From Pseudomonas yamanorum (lineage in GTDB: Bacteria; Pseudomonadota; Gammaproteobacteria; Pseudomonadales; Pseudomonadaceae), in contig NZ_LT629793.1 of NCBI RefSeq assembly GCF_900105735.1, positions 3,038,001-3,102,000 on the forward strand: a stretch of 64,000 bases of DNA, in the 5' to 3' direction. Shown here in pieces: positions 42,985 through 53,843 of this stretch. Numbering within the stretch: position 1 is the first letter of the stretch; each line of letters begins with the position of its first letter. Under the pieces are notes generated by a model. That model was given only the letters and a program-made list of their open reading frames with translations. It was not told where the DNA came from and made no database searches. Both the position numbers and the translations under genes were made by a program.

Positions 42985-43692
42985 TCAAGCGCTTCTTGGA
43001 TCTTCACACCCCTGCAGGCCACACATTGGTGCACTCGATTGGGTGGGTTGAATCGAAATTGCGACTCTTTGTCTCAGCCATTCAGAAAAGGCTTCGGGCT
43101 TGCCCAGCCAAGGGCTGATGTCGAGCAATTGCAGCTGGCCATTCTGCTCCAAGGCCAACGTGGGAAAGCCCTGGCCGCCGATTTTTGCCAGCCATTGGCG
43201 GCTGTCGTTGATGTGCGCTTGAGTTTCAGCACCCAGGATTTCATTGAAGGCGGCGTTGAAGGCACGGGGATCCAAACCGATGGATTCGGCCAGGGTCAGC
43301 AGCACATCGTGATCGGCGATTCGGCGACCTTCGACGTAGTGGGCCGTTTGCAAACGTGCCAGCAGTTCAAGGCCTCGACCTGCGATTTTTTCTGCGGTCA
43401 GCACGGCGCTGATCGGCGGGGCGGAGTCGAACACCGCGTCGTGGTCCCGCAGCAGGCCTTCGAAATACGCCTCGCCAAACGGTTGCCCGGTGTACTCGGC
43501 GATGCGCCGGTCATGAGGCATGACGTAGTCACGCAACTGTGGCGATACGGATTGGCGATTGGCGCCGGTCATCATGCCGCCGCCGTGCAACTGGATCGGT
43601 AACACGCTGCGGGCGGCGTTCAGCAGCGGCTCGGCGCCGTAACACCAACCGCACAGCGGGTCGTAAATGTAGTGAAGCGTGGCTGCCGACAT
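42985..43692 (-). CDS. DsbA-family thioredoxin-fold protein (CGWC)
   Basis: 235 residues, no signal peptide. Opens TLHYIYDPLCGWCYGAEPLL; the CGWC active site lies near residue 13, with cis-proline at GGQGFPTLALEQ. Resembles the protein-disulfide isomerase-like group next to ClpXP adaptor YjbH. A C-terminal cysteine pair (MCGLQGCEDP) is an addition. Single gene with terminator downstream. Confidence 0.9.
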   Translation of the reverse strand: MSAATLHYIYDPLCGWCYGAEPLLNAARSVLPIQLHGGGMMTGANRQSVSPQLRDYVMPHDRRIAEYTGQPFGEAYFEGLLRDHDAVFDSAPPISAVLTAEKIAGRGLELLARLQTAHYVEGRRIADHDVLLTLAESIGLDPRAFNAAFNEILGAETQAHINDSRQWLAKIGGQGFPTLALEQNGQLQLLDISPWLGKPEAFSEWLRQRVAISIQPTQSSAPMCGLQGCEDPRSA

Positions 43693-43805
43693 GACGGGCT
43701 CCGATGGACGTTGATGCCCGCCAGATTAGTCTCACGCACAGTTAGGAAAAACCCTGGATTGGCTTTCAGACTGTTTCGAGAATCGGTCGAATATCCCTCT
43801 CCTCT

Positions 43806-44018
43806 TCAGTCTTGCATCAACTCACACAACGCCTGCACTTCATCCTCGCTGAACAACCCCACCGGGTACCGTTCGCTCATCACCCGGCGCGGGTCGGGCG
43901 TCCTGATCTGCCTCGAACCGTTTTCCTTCAACCAGAGCGCCAGCGCATGAATCGCGTCACCGTTCACCCGCAAAGGGTGGAACGTGCGCGTGTACATCAG
44001 GTTGATATCGGCATTCAT
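43806..44018 (-). CDS. Small conserved hypothetical protein
   Basis: 70 residues, soluble, no cysteine-rich or membrane pattern. NADINLMYTRTFHPLRVNGDAIHALALWLKENGSRQIRTPDPRRVMSERY has the look of a small regulator or adaptor; function unknown. ATG 44018 with GGAGAGAGC 9 bases upstream is preferred over TTG at 44060. Alone between the CGWC-protein gene and aguA. Confidence 0.65.
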   Translation of the reverse strand: MNADINLMYTRTFHPLRVNGDAIHALALWLKENGSRQIRTPDPRRVMSERYPVGLFSEDEVQALCELMQD

Positions 44019-44157
44019 TTCAGCGCTCTCTCCGACTGCTTGAGCGGCTAACTTACTCAAGGTTTATGACAGAACCGCTTAGTCATACACCGTGCTCTAT
44101 GTCCCAACAGCGATACAAGAGCTATGCCAATGTGCCCGGTTTGTGGGGACCTGGACA

Positions 44158-44197
44158 CAAAAAAGCCCACGAACCTGACGGGCCGTGGGCTTGGTGT
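44158..44197. terminator. Terminator after aguA (bidirectional)
   Basis: AAAAGCCCACG (44161-44171) pairs with CGTGGGCTT (44185-44193) around AACCTGACGGGC; A-run on the left gives a U-run on the minus strand, 70 bases after the aguA stop. Confidence 0.8.
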
Positions 44198-44261
44198 GAG
44201 CGCGCATACCGTAGCGCGCTCGATTGCCGTTCAACCCGGCATCAGGCTGTTACAAGTGCAC

Positions 44262-45368
44262 TCAGTTTTTGTGCGGGGCCGGCTGTTGCTGGGTCAGGCA
44301 GTGGATATTGCCGCCCCCCAGTAACAGTTCGCGGCCCGGCACCATCACCACTTCGTGCTGCGGGAACAGGCTCTGCAGGATCTCCCTGGCGCGGCTGTCC
44401 AGCGGGTCATCGAAGCTCGGCGCGATGATGCCGCCGTTGACGATCAGGAAGTTGACGTAGGAACCCGCCAACCGCACCGTGGGATTGCGTTCTTGGGTGC
44501 CGTCTACCGGGTCGACACCGGCGCATTCTTCCTCGGTGGCGTACAGCGGCCCCGGGATCGGCATTTTATGCACTGTGAACGAGCGGCCCTGGGCGTCGGT
44601 GCTGCTTTGCAGCACGTCCATGGCGGCATGGCAGCGTGCGTAGTTCGGGTCTTGCGGCTCGTCGGTCCAGGCGAGCAACACTTCGCCCGGGCGCACGTAG
44701 CAGCAGAAGTTATCCACATGCCCGTCGGTTTCGTCGTTGAACAGGCCATCCGGCAGCCAGATGATCTTATCCACCGCCAGATTGGCGCTGAGTACCGCTT
44801 CGATTTCCTCACGCTGAAGGTGCGGGTTGCGATTGCGGTTGAGCAGGCATTCTTCGGTGGTGATCAGGGTGCCTTCGCCGTCGACGTGGATCGAACCGCC
44901 TTCCAGCACAAAACCCTCGGTGCGGTAACGCGGGCTGCGTTCGATCTCGAGGATCTTGCCGCCCACCTGGGAGTCGCGGTTCCACGGCGAATACAGGCCG
45001 CCGTCGAAGCCGCCCCAGGCGTTGAAATCCCAGTTCACGCCACGCACTTCGCCGCTGTTGTTGATCAAAAAGGTCGGCCCGGTATCACGTACCCAGGCGT
45101 CGTCGCTGGACATTTCCACTAGGCGGATATTCGGCACGTCCAGGCGCGCCCGGGCATTTTCGTACTGGCCGGCCGAGACCGCTACGGTCACCGGCTCAAA
45201 GCGTGCAATGGCCTTGGCCACCGCCACGTGGGCGGCTTGCGCTGGCTTGCCGCCCAGGCGCCAGTTGTCCGGACGCTCGGGCCAGATCATCCAGGTTTGG
45301 GTCTGTGGCGCCCATTCGGCAGGCATGTAGAAGCCGTCGGCGCGGGGGGTGCTGTGCAAAGTGGTCAT
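44262..45368 (-). CDS. aguA: Agmatine deiminase
   Basis: Converts agmatine to N-carbamoylputrescine. 368 residues, exact family length. Catalytic Cys357 in [16 protein letters not shown], with the [31 protein letters not shown]-type and [11 protein letters not shown] substrate motifs. Follows aguB, which starts the operon, with six bases between. Confidence 0.98.
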   Translation of the reverse strand: MTTLHSTPRADGFYMPAEWAPQTQTWMIWPERPDNWRLGGKPAQAAHVAVAKAIARFEPVTVAVSAGQYENARARLDVPNIRLVEMSSDDAWVRDTGPTFLINNSGEVRGVNWDFNAWGGFDGGLYSPWNRDSQVGGKILEIERSPRYRTEGFVLEGGSIHVDGEGTLITTEECLLNRNRNPHLQREEIEAVLSANLAVDKIIWLPDGLFNDETDGHVDNFCCYVRPGEVLLAWTDEPQDPNYARCHAAMDVLQSSTDAQGRSFTVHKMPIPGPLYATEEECAGVDPVDGTQERNPTVRLAGSYVNFLIVNGGIIAPSFDDPLDSRAREILQSLFPQHEVVMVPGRELLLGGGNIHCLTQQQPAPHKN

Positions 45369-45374
45369 GGCGAT

Positions 45375-46253
<879 letters not shown>

Positions 46254-46645
46254 GAATCATCTCCTCGGCGGCGGGCAAGTGGACGCCTTTATAGCGGATA
46301 AAAATCGGCTTTTGAAGCTAATAAATATCCGTTTATCGAAAAATGTTCAAAGTTTACCGATAACAATCGAGTTTATTGTTATAGCCCCCTCCCCGGCCCG
46401 ACGTGCGGGCATGGCAGACTGGCGCGATGAATCAACGTGGCGAGCAACATGTGACGCCCCCCGGAGTCTTTACCAGGCGCTTATATCGCCATTCGCTTAT
46501 ATCGCCATTGTTGACGGAGGTTATGCAGCCCCGCAAATGCGGTGTTTCGGCACGCAAATTGCCATCGCCCCTTGCACCGTCTCGCGCCACAACTCAAGCT
46601 ATGCTCCATTCGCTTAATGTCCGTCTAAGGAAAAGGGCTTCCGAC
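46254..46645. other. Divergent intergenic region between aguB and rmlB
   Basis: 392 bases without a gene. Left half is AT-rich (about 46300-46390) and holds the palindrome at 46360-46382; further right GCTTATATCGCCATT occurs twice in tandem (46479-46493 and 46495-46509). Both operons must be read out from here. Confidence 0.6.
46360..46382. promoter_or_regulatory. Perfect palindrome between aguB and rmlB
   Basis: ATAACAAT-CGAGTTT-ATTGTTAT, eight-base perfect arms, 107 bases upstream of aguB. Operator-like; a second looser pair TTATCG/CGATAA overlaps it at about 46333-46362. Confidence 0.5.
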
Positions 46646-47728
46646 ATGCGCATTCTCATCACCGGCGGCGCCGGATTCATCGGTTCCGCTCTGATCCGGC
46701 ACCTGATTCAACACACCGAGCACGAAGTGCTCAACCTGGACAAACTCACCTATGCAGGCAACCTCGAGTCGCTGACCAGCGTCGCGAACAACAGCCGCTA
46801 TGAGTTCGTCCAGGCCGACATCATCGACCAGGCCACCGTCAGCGCCGTGCTGGCGCGCTTTGAGCCCGACGCGATCATGCACCTGGCGGCCGAGTCCCAT
46901 GTGGACCGTTCCATCGACGGCCCATCGGATTTTATCCAGACCAACATCGTTGGCACCTACAGCTTGCTGGAGGCTGCGCGCGGCTATTGGCAGAAGCTGG
47001 AAGAGCCGGCCAAAAGCGCCTTCCGCTTCCACCACATTTCCACCGATGAAGTGTATGGCGACCTGCATGGCGTCGATGACCTGTTCACCGAAACCACGCC
47101 TTACGCGCCCAGCTCGCCGTACTCCGCGAGCAAGGCCGCGTCCGATCACCTGGTACGCGCCTGGCAGCGAACTTATGGCCTGCCGGTATTGCTGACCAAC
47201 TGCTCGAACAACTACGGGCCGTTCCACTTCCCCGAGAAGCTGATCCCGCTGGTGATCCTCAATGCCCTGGCCGGTAAACCGTTGCCGGTATATGGCGATG
47301 GCCTGCAAGTGCGCGACTGGTTGTTCGTCGAAGACCACGCCCGCGCGCTGTTCAAAGTGGTGACTGAAGGTGTGGTAGGCGAGACCTACAACATCGGCGG
47401 CCATAACGAGCAGAAGAATATCGACGTGGTGCGCAGCATCTGCGGCCTGTTGGAAGAGCTGGCCCCTCAGCGTCCGGCCGGCGTTGAAAAATTTACCGAC
47501 CTGATCACCTTCGTCAAGGATCGTCCGGGCCACGACCAGCGCTACGCGATCGATGCCAGCAAGATCGAACGCGAACTGGGCTGGGTGCCTGAAGAAACCT
47601 TTGAAACCGGCCTGCGCAAAACCGTGCAGTGGTACCTCGATAATCTGGAATGGTGCCGCAGGGTCCAGGACGGCAGTTATCAGGGCGAACGATTGGGCAA
47701 CACTGACGTTAAGGATTTGATCGCATGA
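46646..47728 (+). CDS. rmlB: dTDP-glucose 4,6-dehydratase
   Basis: Second step of dTDP-L-rhamnose synthesis. 360 residues: NAD-binding [15 protein letters not shown] at the start, the SDR-E catalytic YxxxK as [46 protein letters not shown] 46646 follows AAGGAAAAGGGC; an upstream open frame to 46403 is not conserved. Overlaps rmlA by ATGA. Confidence 0.98.
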   Translation: MRILITGGAGFIGSALIRHLIQHTEHEVLNLDKLTYAGNLESLTSVANNSRYEFVQADIIDQATVSAVLARFEPDAIMHLAAESHVDRSIDGPSDFIQTNIVGTYSLLEAARGYWQKLEEPAKSAFRFHHISTDEVYGDLHGVDDLFTETTPYAPSSPYSASKAASDHLVRAWQRTYGLPVLLTNCSNNYGPFHFPEKLIPLVILNALAGKPLPVYGDGLQVRDWLFVEDHARALFKVVTEGVVGETYNIGGHNEQKNIDVVRSICGLLEELAPQRPAGVEKFTDLITFVKDRPGHDQRYAIDASKIERELGWVPEETFETGLRKTVQWYLDNLEWCRRVQDGSYQGERLGNTDVKDLIA

Positions 47729-48600
47729 TGAAGGGAATCGTATTGGCCGGTGGCTCCGGCACTCGTTTGCACCCTATTACCTTGGGCGTATCCAAGCAGC
47801 TGTTGCCGGTGTATGACAAGCCGATGATCTACTATCCGATCTCGGTGCTGATGCTGGCCGGGATCAAGGACATTCTGCTGATTTCCACCCCGGTGGACTT
47901 GCCGCAATACCGCAATCTGTTGGGCGACGGCAGCCAGTTTGGTGTGCGCTTCACCTATGCAGAGCAGCCGTCCCCGGACGGCCTGGCCCAGGCGTTTTTG
48001 ATTGGCGAAGAGTTTATCGGTGATGATCCGGTGTGCTTGATCCTGGGCGACAACATCTTCCACGGCCAACACTTCGGCGACCAACTGCGCACGGCTGCTG
48101 AGCGCCCGTCCGGTGCCACGGTGTTCGGTTACTGGGTCAAGGATCCAGAGCGTTTCGGCGTGATTGATTTCGACAGCGAGGGCCGCGCGCTTTCCATCGA
48201 GGAAAAACCCGCCAAGCCGAAGTCGAGCTACGCGGTGACCGGCCTGTATTTCTACGATAATGATGTGATCAAGATCGCCAAGGCGGTCAAGCCATCGCCA
48301 CGGGGCGAATTGGAGATCACCGACGTCAATAACGCCTATCTCCAGCGCGGTGACCTGCATGTGGAACGCTTCGGTCGTGGCTTTGCCTGGCTCGACACCG
48401 GCACCCACGACAGCCTGCTGGAAGCCTCGACGTACGTGCAGACCATCGAGCACCGCCAAGGTCTGAAAGTGGCGTGCCTGGAAGAAATCGCTTACGAGAA
48501 CGGCTGGATCGACCGTGATCACTTGCTGGAACGGGCCAAATATTTTGGCAAAACCGGCTATGGTCAATACTTGTTCACTCTCGCTGGGGAAACTAAATGA
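47725..48600 (+). CDS. rmlA: Glucose-1-phosphate thymidylyltransferase
   Basis: First step: dTTP plus glucose-1-phosphate to dTDP-glucose. 291 residues: [16 protein letters not shown] nucleotide motif, [18 protein letters not shown], the magnesium/catalytic GDNIFHG, and EEKPAKPKS. Overlaps both neighbours by ATGA. Confidence 0.98.
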   Translation: MMKGIVLAGGSGTRLHPITLGVSKQLLPVYDKPMIYYPISVLMLAGIKDILLISTPVDLPQYRNLLGDGSQFGVRFTYAEQPSPDGLAQAFLIGEEFIGDDPVCLILGDNIFHGQHFGDQLRTAAERPSGATVFGYWVKDPERFGVIDFDSEGRALSIEEKPAKPKSSYAVTGLYFYDNDVIKIAKAVKPSPRGELEITDVNNAYLQRGDLHVERFGRGFAWLDTGTHDSLLEASTYVQTIEHRQGLKVACLEEIAYENGWIDRDHLLERAKYFGKTGYGQYLFTLAGETK

Positions 48601-49142
48601 ATGTAACCGCCACTGAACTGCCCGGTGTCTTGATCATCGAGCCGAAGGTTTTTGGCGATGAACGCGGCTTTTTTTATGAAAGTTTCAACGCTCGGGCTTT
48701 CGCCCAGGCGACTGGTTTGCAACAAGAGTTCGTGCAGGACAACCACTCGCGCTCGCAAAAAGGTGTGCTGCGTGGCCTGCACTATCAGGTCGAGCACGCC
48801 CAGGGCAAACTGGTGCGTGTAACGGCTGGTGAAGTGCTGGACGTGGCGGTGGATATCCGCCGCAGCTCACCGAACTTCGGCAAATGGGCGAGCGCACGCT
48901 TGTCCGCCGAGAATAATCGCCAGCTGTGGATTCCACCGGGATTTGCCCATGGTTTTGTGGTGCTCAGCGACTACGCCGAGTTCCTTTATAAAACTACGGA
49001 TTACTACACACCCTCGGCAGAACGGTGCATTCGCTGGGACGACCAGGACCTCAACATCGACTGGCAACTGACCAGCGCGCCTACCTTGTCCAGCAAGGAC
49101 CAGAACGGCATGAGCCTCAAAGAAGCCGACCTGTTCCCATGA
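48597..49142 (+). CDS. rmlC: dTDP-4-dehydrorhamnose 3,5-epimerase
   Basis: Third step. 181 residues, cupin fold: [30 protein letters not shown] with the catalytic His, [13 protein letters not shown], and [26 protein letters not shown]. Overlaps rmlA and rmlD by ATGA. Confidence 0.98.
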   Translation: MNVTATELPGVLIIEPKVFGDERGFFYESFNARAFAQATGLQQEFVQDNHSRSQKGVLRGLHYQVEHAQGKLVRVTAGEVLDVAVDIRRSSPNFGKWASARLSAENNRQLWIPPGFAHGFVVLSDYAEFLYKTTDYYTPSAERCIRWDDQDLNIDWQLTSAPTLSSKDQNGMSLKEADLFP

Positions 49143-50020
49143 GCAGCCCGTTGAAAATCCTCATCAGCGGCCAACACGGCCAGGTCTCCCGGGAGCTGCA
49201 ACAGCGCCTCCAGGGCCTGGGCGAGTTGATCGTGCTGGGCCGAGACCAGCTGGACCTGACCCATCCCGAGCAGATCCGCCAGCAAGTGCAGGCCCATCGC
49301 CCCGGCCTGATCATCAATGCCGCCGCCCACACGGCGGTGGATCAAGCCGAGAGCGAACCGGACGTGGCCTTCGCCATCAACGCCACCGCGCCCGGCGTTT
49401 TCGCCGAGGAAGCCAAGGCACTGGGCATCCCGCTGATCCACTACTCCACCGACTATGTATTCGACGGCAGCAAGGCTGTGCCCTACAACGAGGGCGACGC
49501 CACCCACCCGCTGGGCGTCTACGGCGCAAGCAAGCTGGCCGGTGAACAGGCGATCGCCGCAGTCGGCGGTGAACACCTGATTCTGCGCACCAGTTGGGTC
49601 TACTCGACCCACGGCAAGAACTTCCTGCTGACCATGCAGCGCTTGCTGCAGGAAAAGCCGCAGATGCGCATCGTCGCCGACCAGATCGGCGCGCCAACCT
49701 GGGCCGGGACCATCGCCAACAGCACCCGTGCCTTGATCGAACGCTGGCAAGCAGGCCAGGCAGGGGACTGGGGTGTCTATCACCTGACCGCCCAAGGCGA
49801 GACCTCGTGGTTCGGTTTTGCCCAGGCCATCGGCGAGCAACTACGGGCCAGCGGCCGTGCCTGCGCCGAGCTGGAACCGATTCCGTCCAGCGACTATCCG
49901 ACCCCGGCCAAGCGACCGTTGAACTCGCGCCTCGATTGCAGCCGCCTGCAACAGCAGTGGCACGTCTCGCAACCGCAGTGGCACGACGCATTGCGCGAGT
50001 GTCTTGCCGAGCAGCACTAG
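49139..50020 (+). CDS. rmlD: dTDP-4-dehydrorhamnose reductase
   Basis: Last step, giving dTDP-L-rhamnose for O-antigen, LPS core or rhamnolipid. 293 residues: ISGQHGQVSRELQQRL, NAAAHTAVDQAES, STDYVFDG, the catalytic YGASKLAGE and TSWVYSTHGKNF. GTG/ATG ambiguity is resolved by the ATGA overlap with rmlC. In P. aeruginosa the order is B-D-A-C; here it is B-A-C-D. Confidence 0.97.
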   Translation: MSSPLKILISGQHGQVSRELQQRLQGLGELIVLGRDQLDLTHPEQIRQQVQAHRPGLIINAAAHTAVDQAESEPDVAFAINATAPGVFAEEAKALGIPLIHYSTDYVFDGSKAVPYNEGDATHPLGVYGASKLAGEQAIAAVGGEHLILRTSWVYSTHGKNFLLTMQRLLQEKPQMRIVADQIGAPTWAGTIANSTRALIERWQAGQAGDWGVYHLTAQGETSWFGFAQAIGEQLRASGRACAELEPIPSSDYPTPAKRPLNSRLDCSRLQQQWHVSQPQWHDALRECLAEQH

Positions 50021-50047
50021 GCATAATGCGCCTGTACCCACAGGCGC

Positions 50048-51865
50048 ATGACTCCCATGACTCCACCCCTTCCACGAAGACCCCGCTGGCGCAGCCTGGC
50101 GTTGCTGGCGCTGTGCCTGGCACCGTTGTTGTGGCCGCTGGAGCACCTGGCCGAGCGTTATTACCGCAGCGAACTGGCCGGTCAGAACCGTCAGACGCTG
50201 GACCTGTACGTCGCCAACCTGCTGGGCACCCTGCACCGCTACGAAGTGTTGCCACAAATTCTCGGCGACCTGCCGGCCCTGCGCACCGCCATCGATGCGC
50301 CCCAGGTCAGCACCAACCTGGTCAACGCCAACCACCTGCTCAAGGACGTCGCCGCCCAGGCCGGGGTGGAAGTGATGTACCTGATGGACACCACCGGCAA
50401 GACCCTCGCCGCGTCCAACTGGGACAAGCAGGACAGCTTCGTCGGGCGTAATTTTTCCTTTCGCCCGTACTTCAGCGAAGCCATGGCCGGGCGCCTGGGA
50501 CGCTTCTTCGGACTGGGTACCACCTCGGCCAAGCGCGGCTACTTCTTCGCCGCCGCCGTGCGCAATGGCGACAGGATCATCGGCGTGCTGGTGGTCAAGG
50601 TCGACCTGGACCACACCGAAAGCCTGTGGGGCAACACACCGGAACAACTGCTGGTGACCGACCATAACGGCGTGGTGATCCTCACCTCGCGCCCGCAATG
50701 GCGATTCCGCGCCACCCGGCCGCTGACGGACGAAGAACGCCGCGCCATCATCGCCATCCAGCCCTATCCGACCCGCGACCCGCAGCCGCTGAGCCTCAGC
50801 CCGACGGCGTGGGTGCGCCAATCCACGGACATCGCCGAAACCGGCTGGAAAGTCGAGATTCTCGCGCCCCGTACCTTGATCAGCCGCCCGGTGCGTACCG
50901 TGGTCGCGGTGGGTGGCGCCGCCCTGCTGGTGCTGATGCTGTTGCTCGGCCTGATAATGCAGCGCCGTCGTCACTACCTGGAACGCATCGCCTTCGAAGC
51001 CAAGGCCCGTCGCGAGCTGGAGATGCGCGTGATCGAGCGGACCAGCGACCTGGAAGGCCTCAACCGGCGCTTGAAACAGGAAGTGCTGGAACGTGAACAT
51101 GCCCAGCAGGAACTGGTGCGCGCCCAGGATGACTTGGTGCAGGCCGGCAAATTGTCGGCGCTGGGTACCATGTCGGCGAGTATCAGCCATGAACTCAACC
51201 AGCCCCTGGCGGCGATTCGCAGCTACGCGGAAAACGCCGGGATCCTGCTGGACCACCAACGCACCGACGACGCCCGTGGCAACCTCAAGCTGATCAGCGA
51301 GTTGACCGGGCGCATGGCCTCGATCATCGCCCACTTGCGCGCCTTCGCCCGACGCGACCGCCACGCACCGGAAAGTGTGGCCCTGCAACCGGCCCTGGAC
51401 GATGCCCTGGCGCTGCTGGCCAAGCGCAGGCGGTCCATGGAAGTCGAGTTGATCCGCGATTTGCCCGAAGCCACCTTGTGGGTCGCAGCCGGCGAAACCC
51501 GCCTGCGCCAGGTGCTGGGCAACCTACTGGCCAACGCTTTGGACGCCCTGACCGAAAAAGGCCCGCCGCGCAAACTCTGGTTGAGTGCCCAAACCACCGA
51601 ACAGGGCGTCAACCTGTACATTCGCGACAACGGCCCGGGGTTCTGTATGGAAGCCTTGGGCCGCGCCAGCGAGCCCTTCTACACCACCAAGACCCGCACC
51701 CAGGGCCTGGGGTTGGGCCTGGCGATCTGCGACACCCTGATGCGCGCCTTTGGCGGTGAACTGTTGTTCGCCAACCACAAGGAAGGCGGCGCGCTGTTAA
51801 CCTTGAAACTGCGCGCCGGAGCACCGGGTGTCAGTCTGCAACCGTCCGAGGACCGCAGTGTATGA
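50048..51865 (+). CDS. dctB: C4-dicarboxylate sensor kinase DctB
   Basis: 605 residues: membrane helix about 15-33, periplasmic double-PAS-type sensor (about 35-280) of the DctB/dCache kind with NFSFRPYFSEAMAG and RGYFFAAAVRNGDRIIGV, second helix about 287-305, coiled coil, phosphoacceptor His381 in SISHELNQPLAAIRSYAENA, and a HATPase domain (DNGPGF, GLGLGLAICDTLM). Phosphorylates DctD to induce dicarboxylate uptake. Two in-frame ATGs three codons apart (50048, 50057). Overlaps dctD by ATGA. dctA/dctP is not in the window. Confidence 0.95.
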   Translation: MTPMTPPLPRRPRWRSLALLALCLAPLLWPLEHLAERYYRSELAGQNRQTLDLYVANLLGTLHRYEVLPQILGDLPALRTAIDAPQVSTNLVNANHLLKDVAAQAGVEVMYLMDTTGKTLAASNWDKQDSFVGRNFSFRPYFSEAMAGRLGRFFGLGTTSAKRGYFFAAAVRNGDRIIGVLVVKVDLDHTESLWGNTPEQLLVTDHNGVVILTSRPQWRFRATRPLTDEERRAIIAIQPYPTRDPQPLSLSPTAWVRQSTDIAETGWKVEILAPRTLISRPVRTVVAVGGAALLVLMLLLGLIMQRRRHYLERIAFEAKARRELEMRVIERTSDLEGLNRRLKQEVLEREHAQQELVRAQDDLVQAGKLSALGTMSASISHELNQPLAAIRSYAENAGILLDHQRTDDARGNLKLISELTGRMASIIAHLRAFARRDRHAPESVALQPALDDALALLAKRRRSMEVELIRDLPEATLWVAAGETRLRQVLGNLLANALDALTEKGPPRKLWLSAQTTEQGVNLYIRDNGPGFCMEALGRASEPFYTTKTRTQGLGLGLAICDTLMRAFGGELLFANHKEGGALLTLKLRAGAPGVSLQPSEDRSV

Positions 51866-53247
51866 GTATCGATAACCAGATTCAGGTGGTGTTGATCGAC
51901 GATGATCCACACCTGCGTCAGGCCCTGTGCCAGACCCTGGACCTGGCCGGGCTGAAGGTCCTGACTCTCGGCGAAGCCCAAGGCTTGACCGCGCGCCTGT
52001 CCCGGGACTGGCCGGGGGTTGTGGTGAGCGACATCCGCATGCCCGGCATGGACGGCCTGGAACTGTTGAGGGAGCTCCACGCCCAGGACCCGGAACTGCC
52101 GGTGCTGCTGATTACCGGCCACGGCGACGTGCCACTGGCGGTGCAAGCGATGCGTACCGGCGCCTATGACTTCCTGGAAAAACCTTTCGCCAGCGACGCC
52201 CTGCTCGACAGCGTGCGCCGTGCCTTGGCCTTGCGCCGTTTGGTGCTGGACAACCGCAGCCTGCGCCTGGCCTTGAGCGACCGCCAACAATTGAGCACCC
52301 GCTTGGTGGGGCACTCCCCGCAAATGCTGCGCCTGCGCGAACAGATTGGTGCTTTGGCGGCGACCAAGGCTGACGTGTTGATCCTCGGCGAGACCGGCGC
52401 CGGCAAAGAGGTGGTGGCCCGTGCGCTGCACGATCTGTCGAACCGGCGCACCGGCCCGTTTGTGGCGATCAACGCCGGCGCACTGGCCGAGTCGGTGGTG
52501 GAAAGCGAGTTGTTTGGCCATGAGCCAGGTGCCTTCACCGGCGCCCAGAAGCGGCGCATCGGCAAATTCGAATTCGCCAATGGCGGCACGCTGTTTCTCG
52601 ACGAAATCGAAAGCATGAGCCTGGATGTGCAGGTCAAGCTGCTGCGACTGTTGCAGGAGCGCGTGGTGGAACGTCTTGGCGGCAATCAGCTGATCCCGCT
52701 GGATATCCGCATCATCGCCGCCACCAAGGAAGACCTGCGCCAAGCTGCCGACCAGGGGCGATTCCGGGCCGACTTGTATTACCGCCTCAACGTCGCGCCG
52801 TTGCGCATTCCGCCGCTGCGTGAGCGGGGCGAGGATGCGTTGATGCTGTTCCAGCACTTTGCAGACGAAGCCAGCACCCGTCATGGGCTACCGATGAAAG
52901 AGCTGCAACCGGGGCAACGCGCGCTGCTGCTGCGTCACAGCTGGCCGGGCAATGTGCGCGAGCTGCAAAACGCCGCCGAGCGTTTCGCCCTGGGCCTTGA
53001 GCTGGCGCTGGACAGCACCTCGGACAGCCCTTCAGCCAGTCTCCTGACCAGCACGCCCGGGGGTTTGAGCGAACAGGTTGAGCAGTTTGAAAAAAGCCTG
53101 ATCGCCGCAGAGCTGGCACGCACCCACAACTCCATGCGCAGTCTTGCCGAAGCCCTCGGTGTGCCGCGTAAAACCCTGCACGACAAACTGCGCAAGCACG
53201 GACTGAATTTCGCTGACAGCGGCAACAGTCACGCTGACGACGAATGA
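51862..53247 (+). CDS. dctD: C4-dicarboxylate response regulator DctD, sigma-54 activator
   Basis: 461 residues: receiver with acidic pair Asp13-Asp14, Asp57 (SDIRMPGMDG); AAA+ domain with Walker A GETGAGKE and the sigma-54 loop GAFTGA in EPGAFTGAQ; C-terminal Fis-type HTH (MRSLAEALGVPRKTLHDKLRKHG). Activates dicarboxylate transporter genes from sigma-54 promoters. Start overlaps the dctB stop. Confidence 0.97.
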   Translation: MSIDNQIQVVLIDDDPHLRQALCQTLDLAGLKVLTLGEAQGLTARLSRDWPGVVVSDIRMPGMDGLELLRELHAQDPELPVLLITGHGDVPLAVQAMRTGAYDFLEKPFASDALLDSVRRALALRRLVLDNRSLRLALSDRQQLSTRLVGHSPQMLRLREQIGALAATKADVLILGETGAGKEVVARALHDLSNRRTGPFVAINAGALAESVVESELFGHEPGAFTGAQKRRIGKFEFANGGTLFLDEIESMSLDVQVKLLRLLQERVVERLGGNQLIPLDIRIIAATKEDLRQAADQGRFRADLYYRLNVAPLRIPPLRERGEDALMLFQHFADEASTRHGLPMKELQPGQRALLLRHSWPGNVRELQNAAERFALGLELALDSTSDSPSASLLTSTPGGLSEQVEQFEKSLIAAELARTHNSMRSLAEALGVPRKTLHDKLRKHGLNFADSGNSHADDE

Positions 53248-53274
53248 CCCTTTTCCACCTGCCACGAGGCCACC

Positions 53275-53730
53275 ATGAGTCGCGATAGCCGTTACCTGGA
53301 GTCGATCCTTCACCACGACATTCCCTTGACCCGGGAAATGGGCCTCAAGGTTATCGACTGGCAGGACCGGCGACTGCAACTGCACTTGCCGCTGGACGCC
53401 AACATCAACCACAAGAGCACCATGTTTGGTGGCAGCCTGTATTGCGGCGCCGTGCTTGCGGGTTGGGGTTGGTTGCATTTGCAGTTGCGTGAGGAAGGGA
53501 TCGAAGACGGGCACATCGTGATTCAGGAAGGGCAGATCAGTTATCCGCTGCCGGTGACTACCGATGCGACGGCGATTTGCCAGGCACCGGATGACAAGGT
53601 GTGGAAGCGGTTTTTGGCAACCTATAAACGGTATGGCCGGGCGCGCTTGGCGCTGGAGACATGGATCGTCAACGAGGGCAGTGAAGAGCGAGCCGTGGCC
53701 TTTACCGGGCAGTACGTCCTGCACACATAA
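53275..53730 (+). CDS. YiiD C-terminal-like thioesterase
   Basis: 151 residues, hot-dog fold: LESILHHDIPLTREMGLKVIDWQDRRLQLHLPLDANINHKSTMFGGSLYCGAVLAGW is the PaaI/YiiD-like pattern, with the central helix over a curved sheet. Acyl-CoA substrate unknown. Starts 27 bases after dctD with CACGAGG upstream; a REPIN follows. Confidence 0.9.
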   Translation: MSRDSRYLESILHHDIPLTREMGLKVIDWQDRRLQLHLPLDANINHKSTMFGGSLYCGAVLAGWGWLHLQLREEGIEDGHIVIQEGQISYPLPVTTDATAICQAPDDKVWKRFLATYKRYGRARLALETWIVNEGSEERAVAFTGQYVLHT

Positions 53731-53734
53731 CAAA

Positions 53735-53824
53735 TGTGGGAGCGGGCTTGCTCGCGAAAGCGGTGGATCAGCCAATACATCTGGTGACTGACACACTGCC
53801 TTCGCGAGCAAGCCCGCTCCCACA
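53735..53824. repeat. REPIN (GCTCGCGAA type)
   Basis: TGTGGGAGCGGGCTTGCTCG on the left, its complement ending GCTCCCACA on the right, spacer about 50 bases. Between convergent thioesterase and cysQ. Confidence 0.93.
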
Positions 53825-53843
53825 CTTTTGATCGGCGCTGTGT

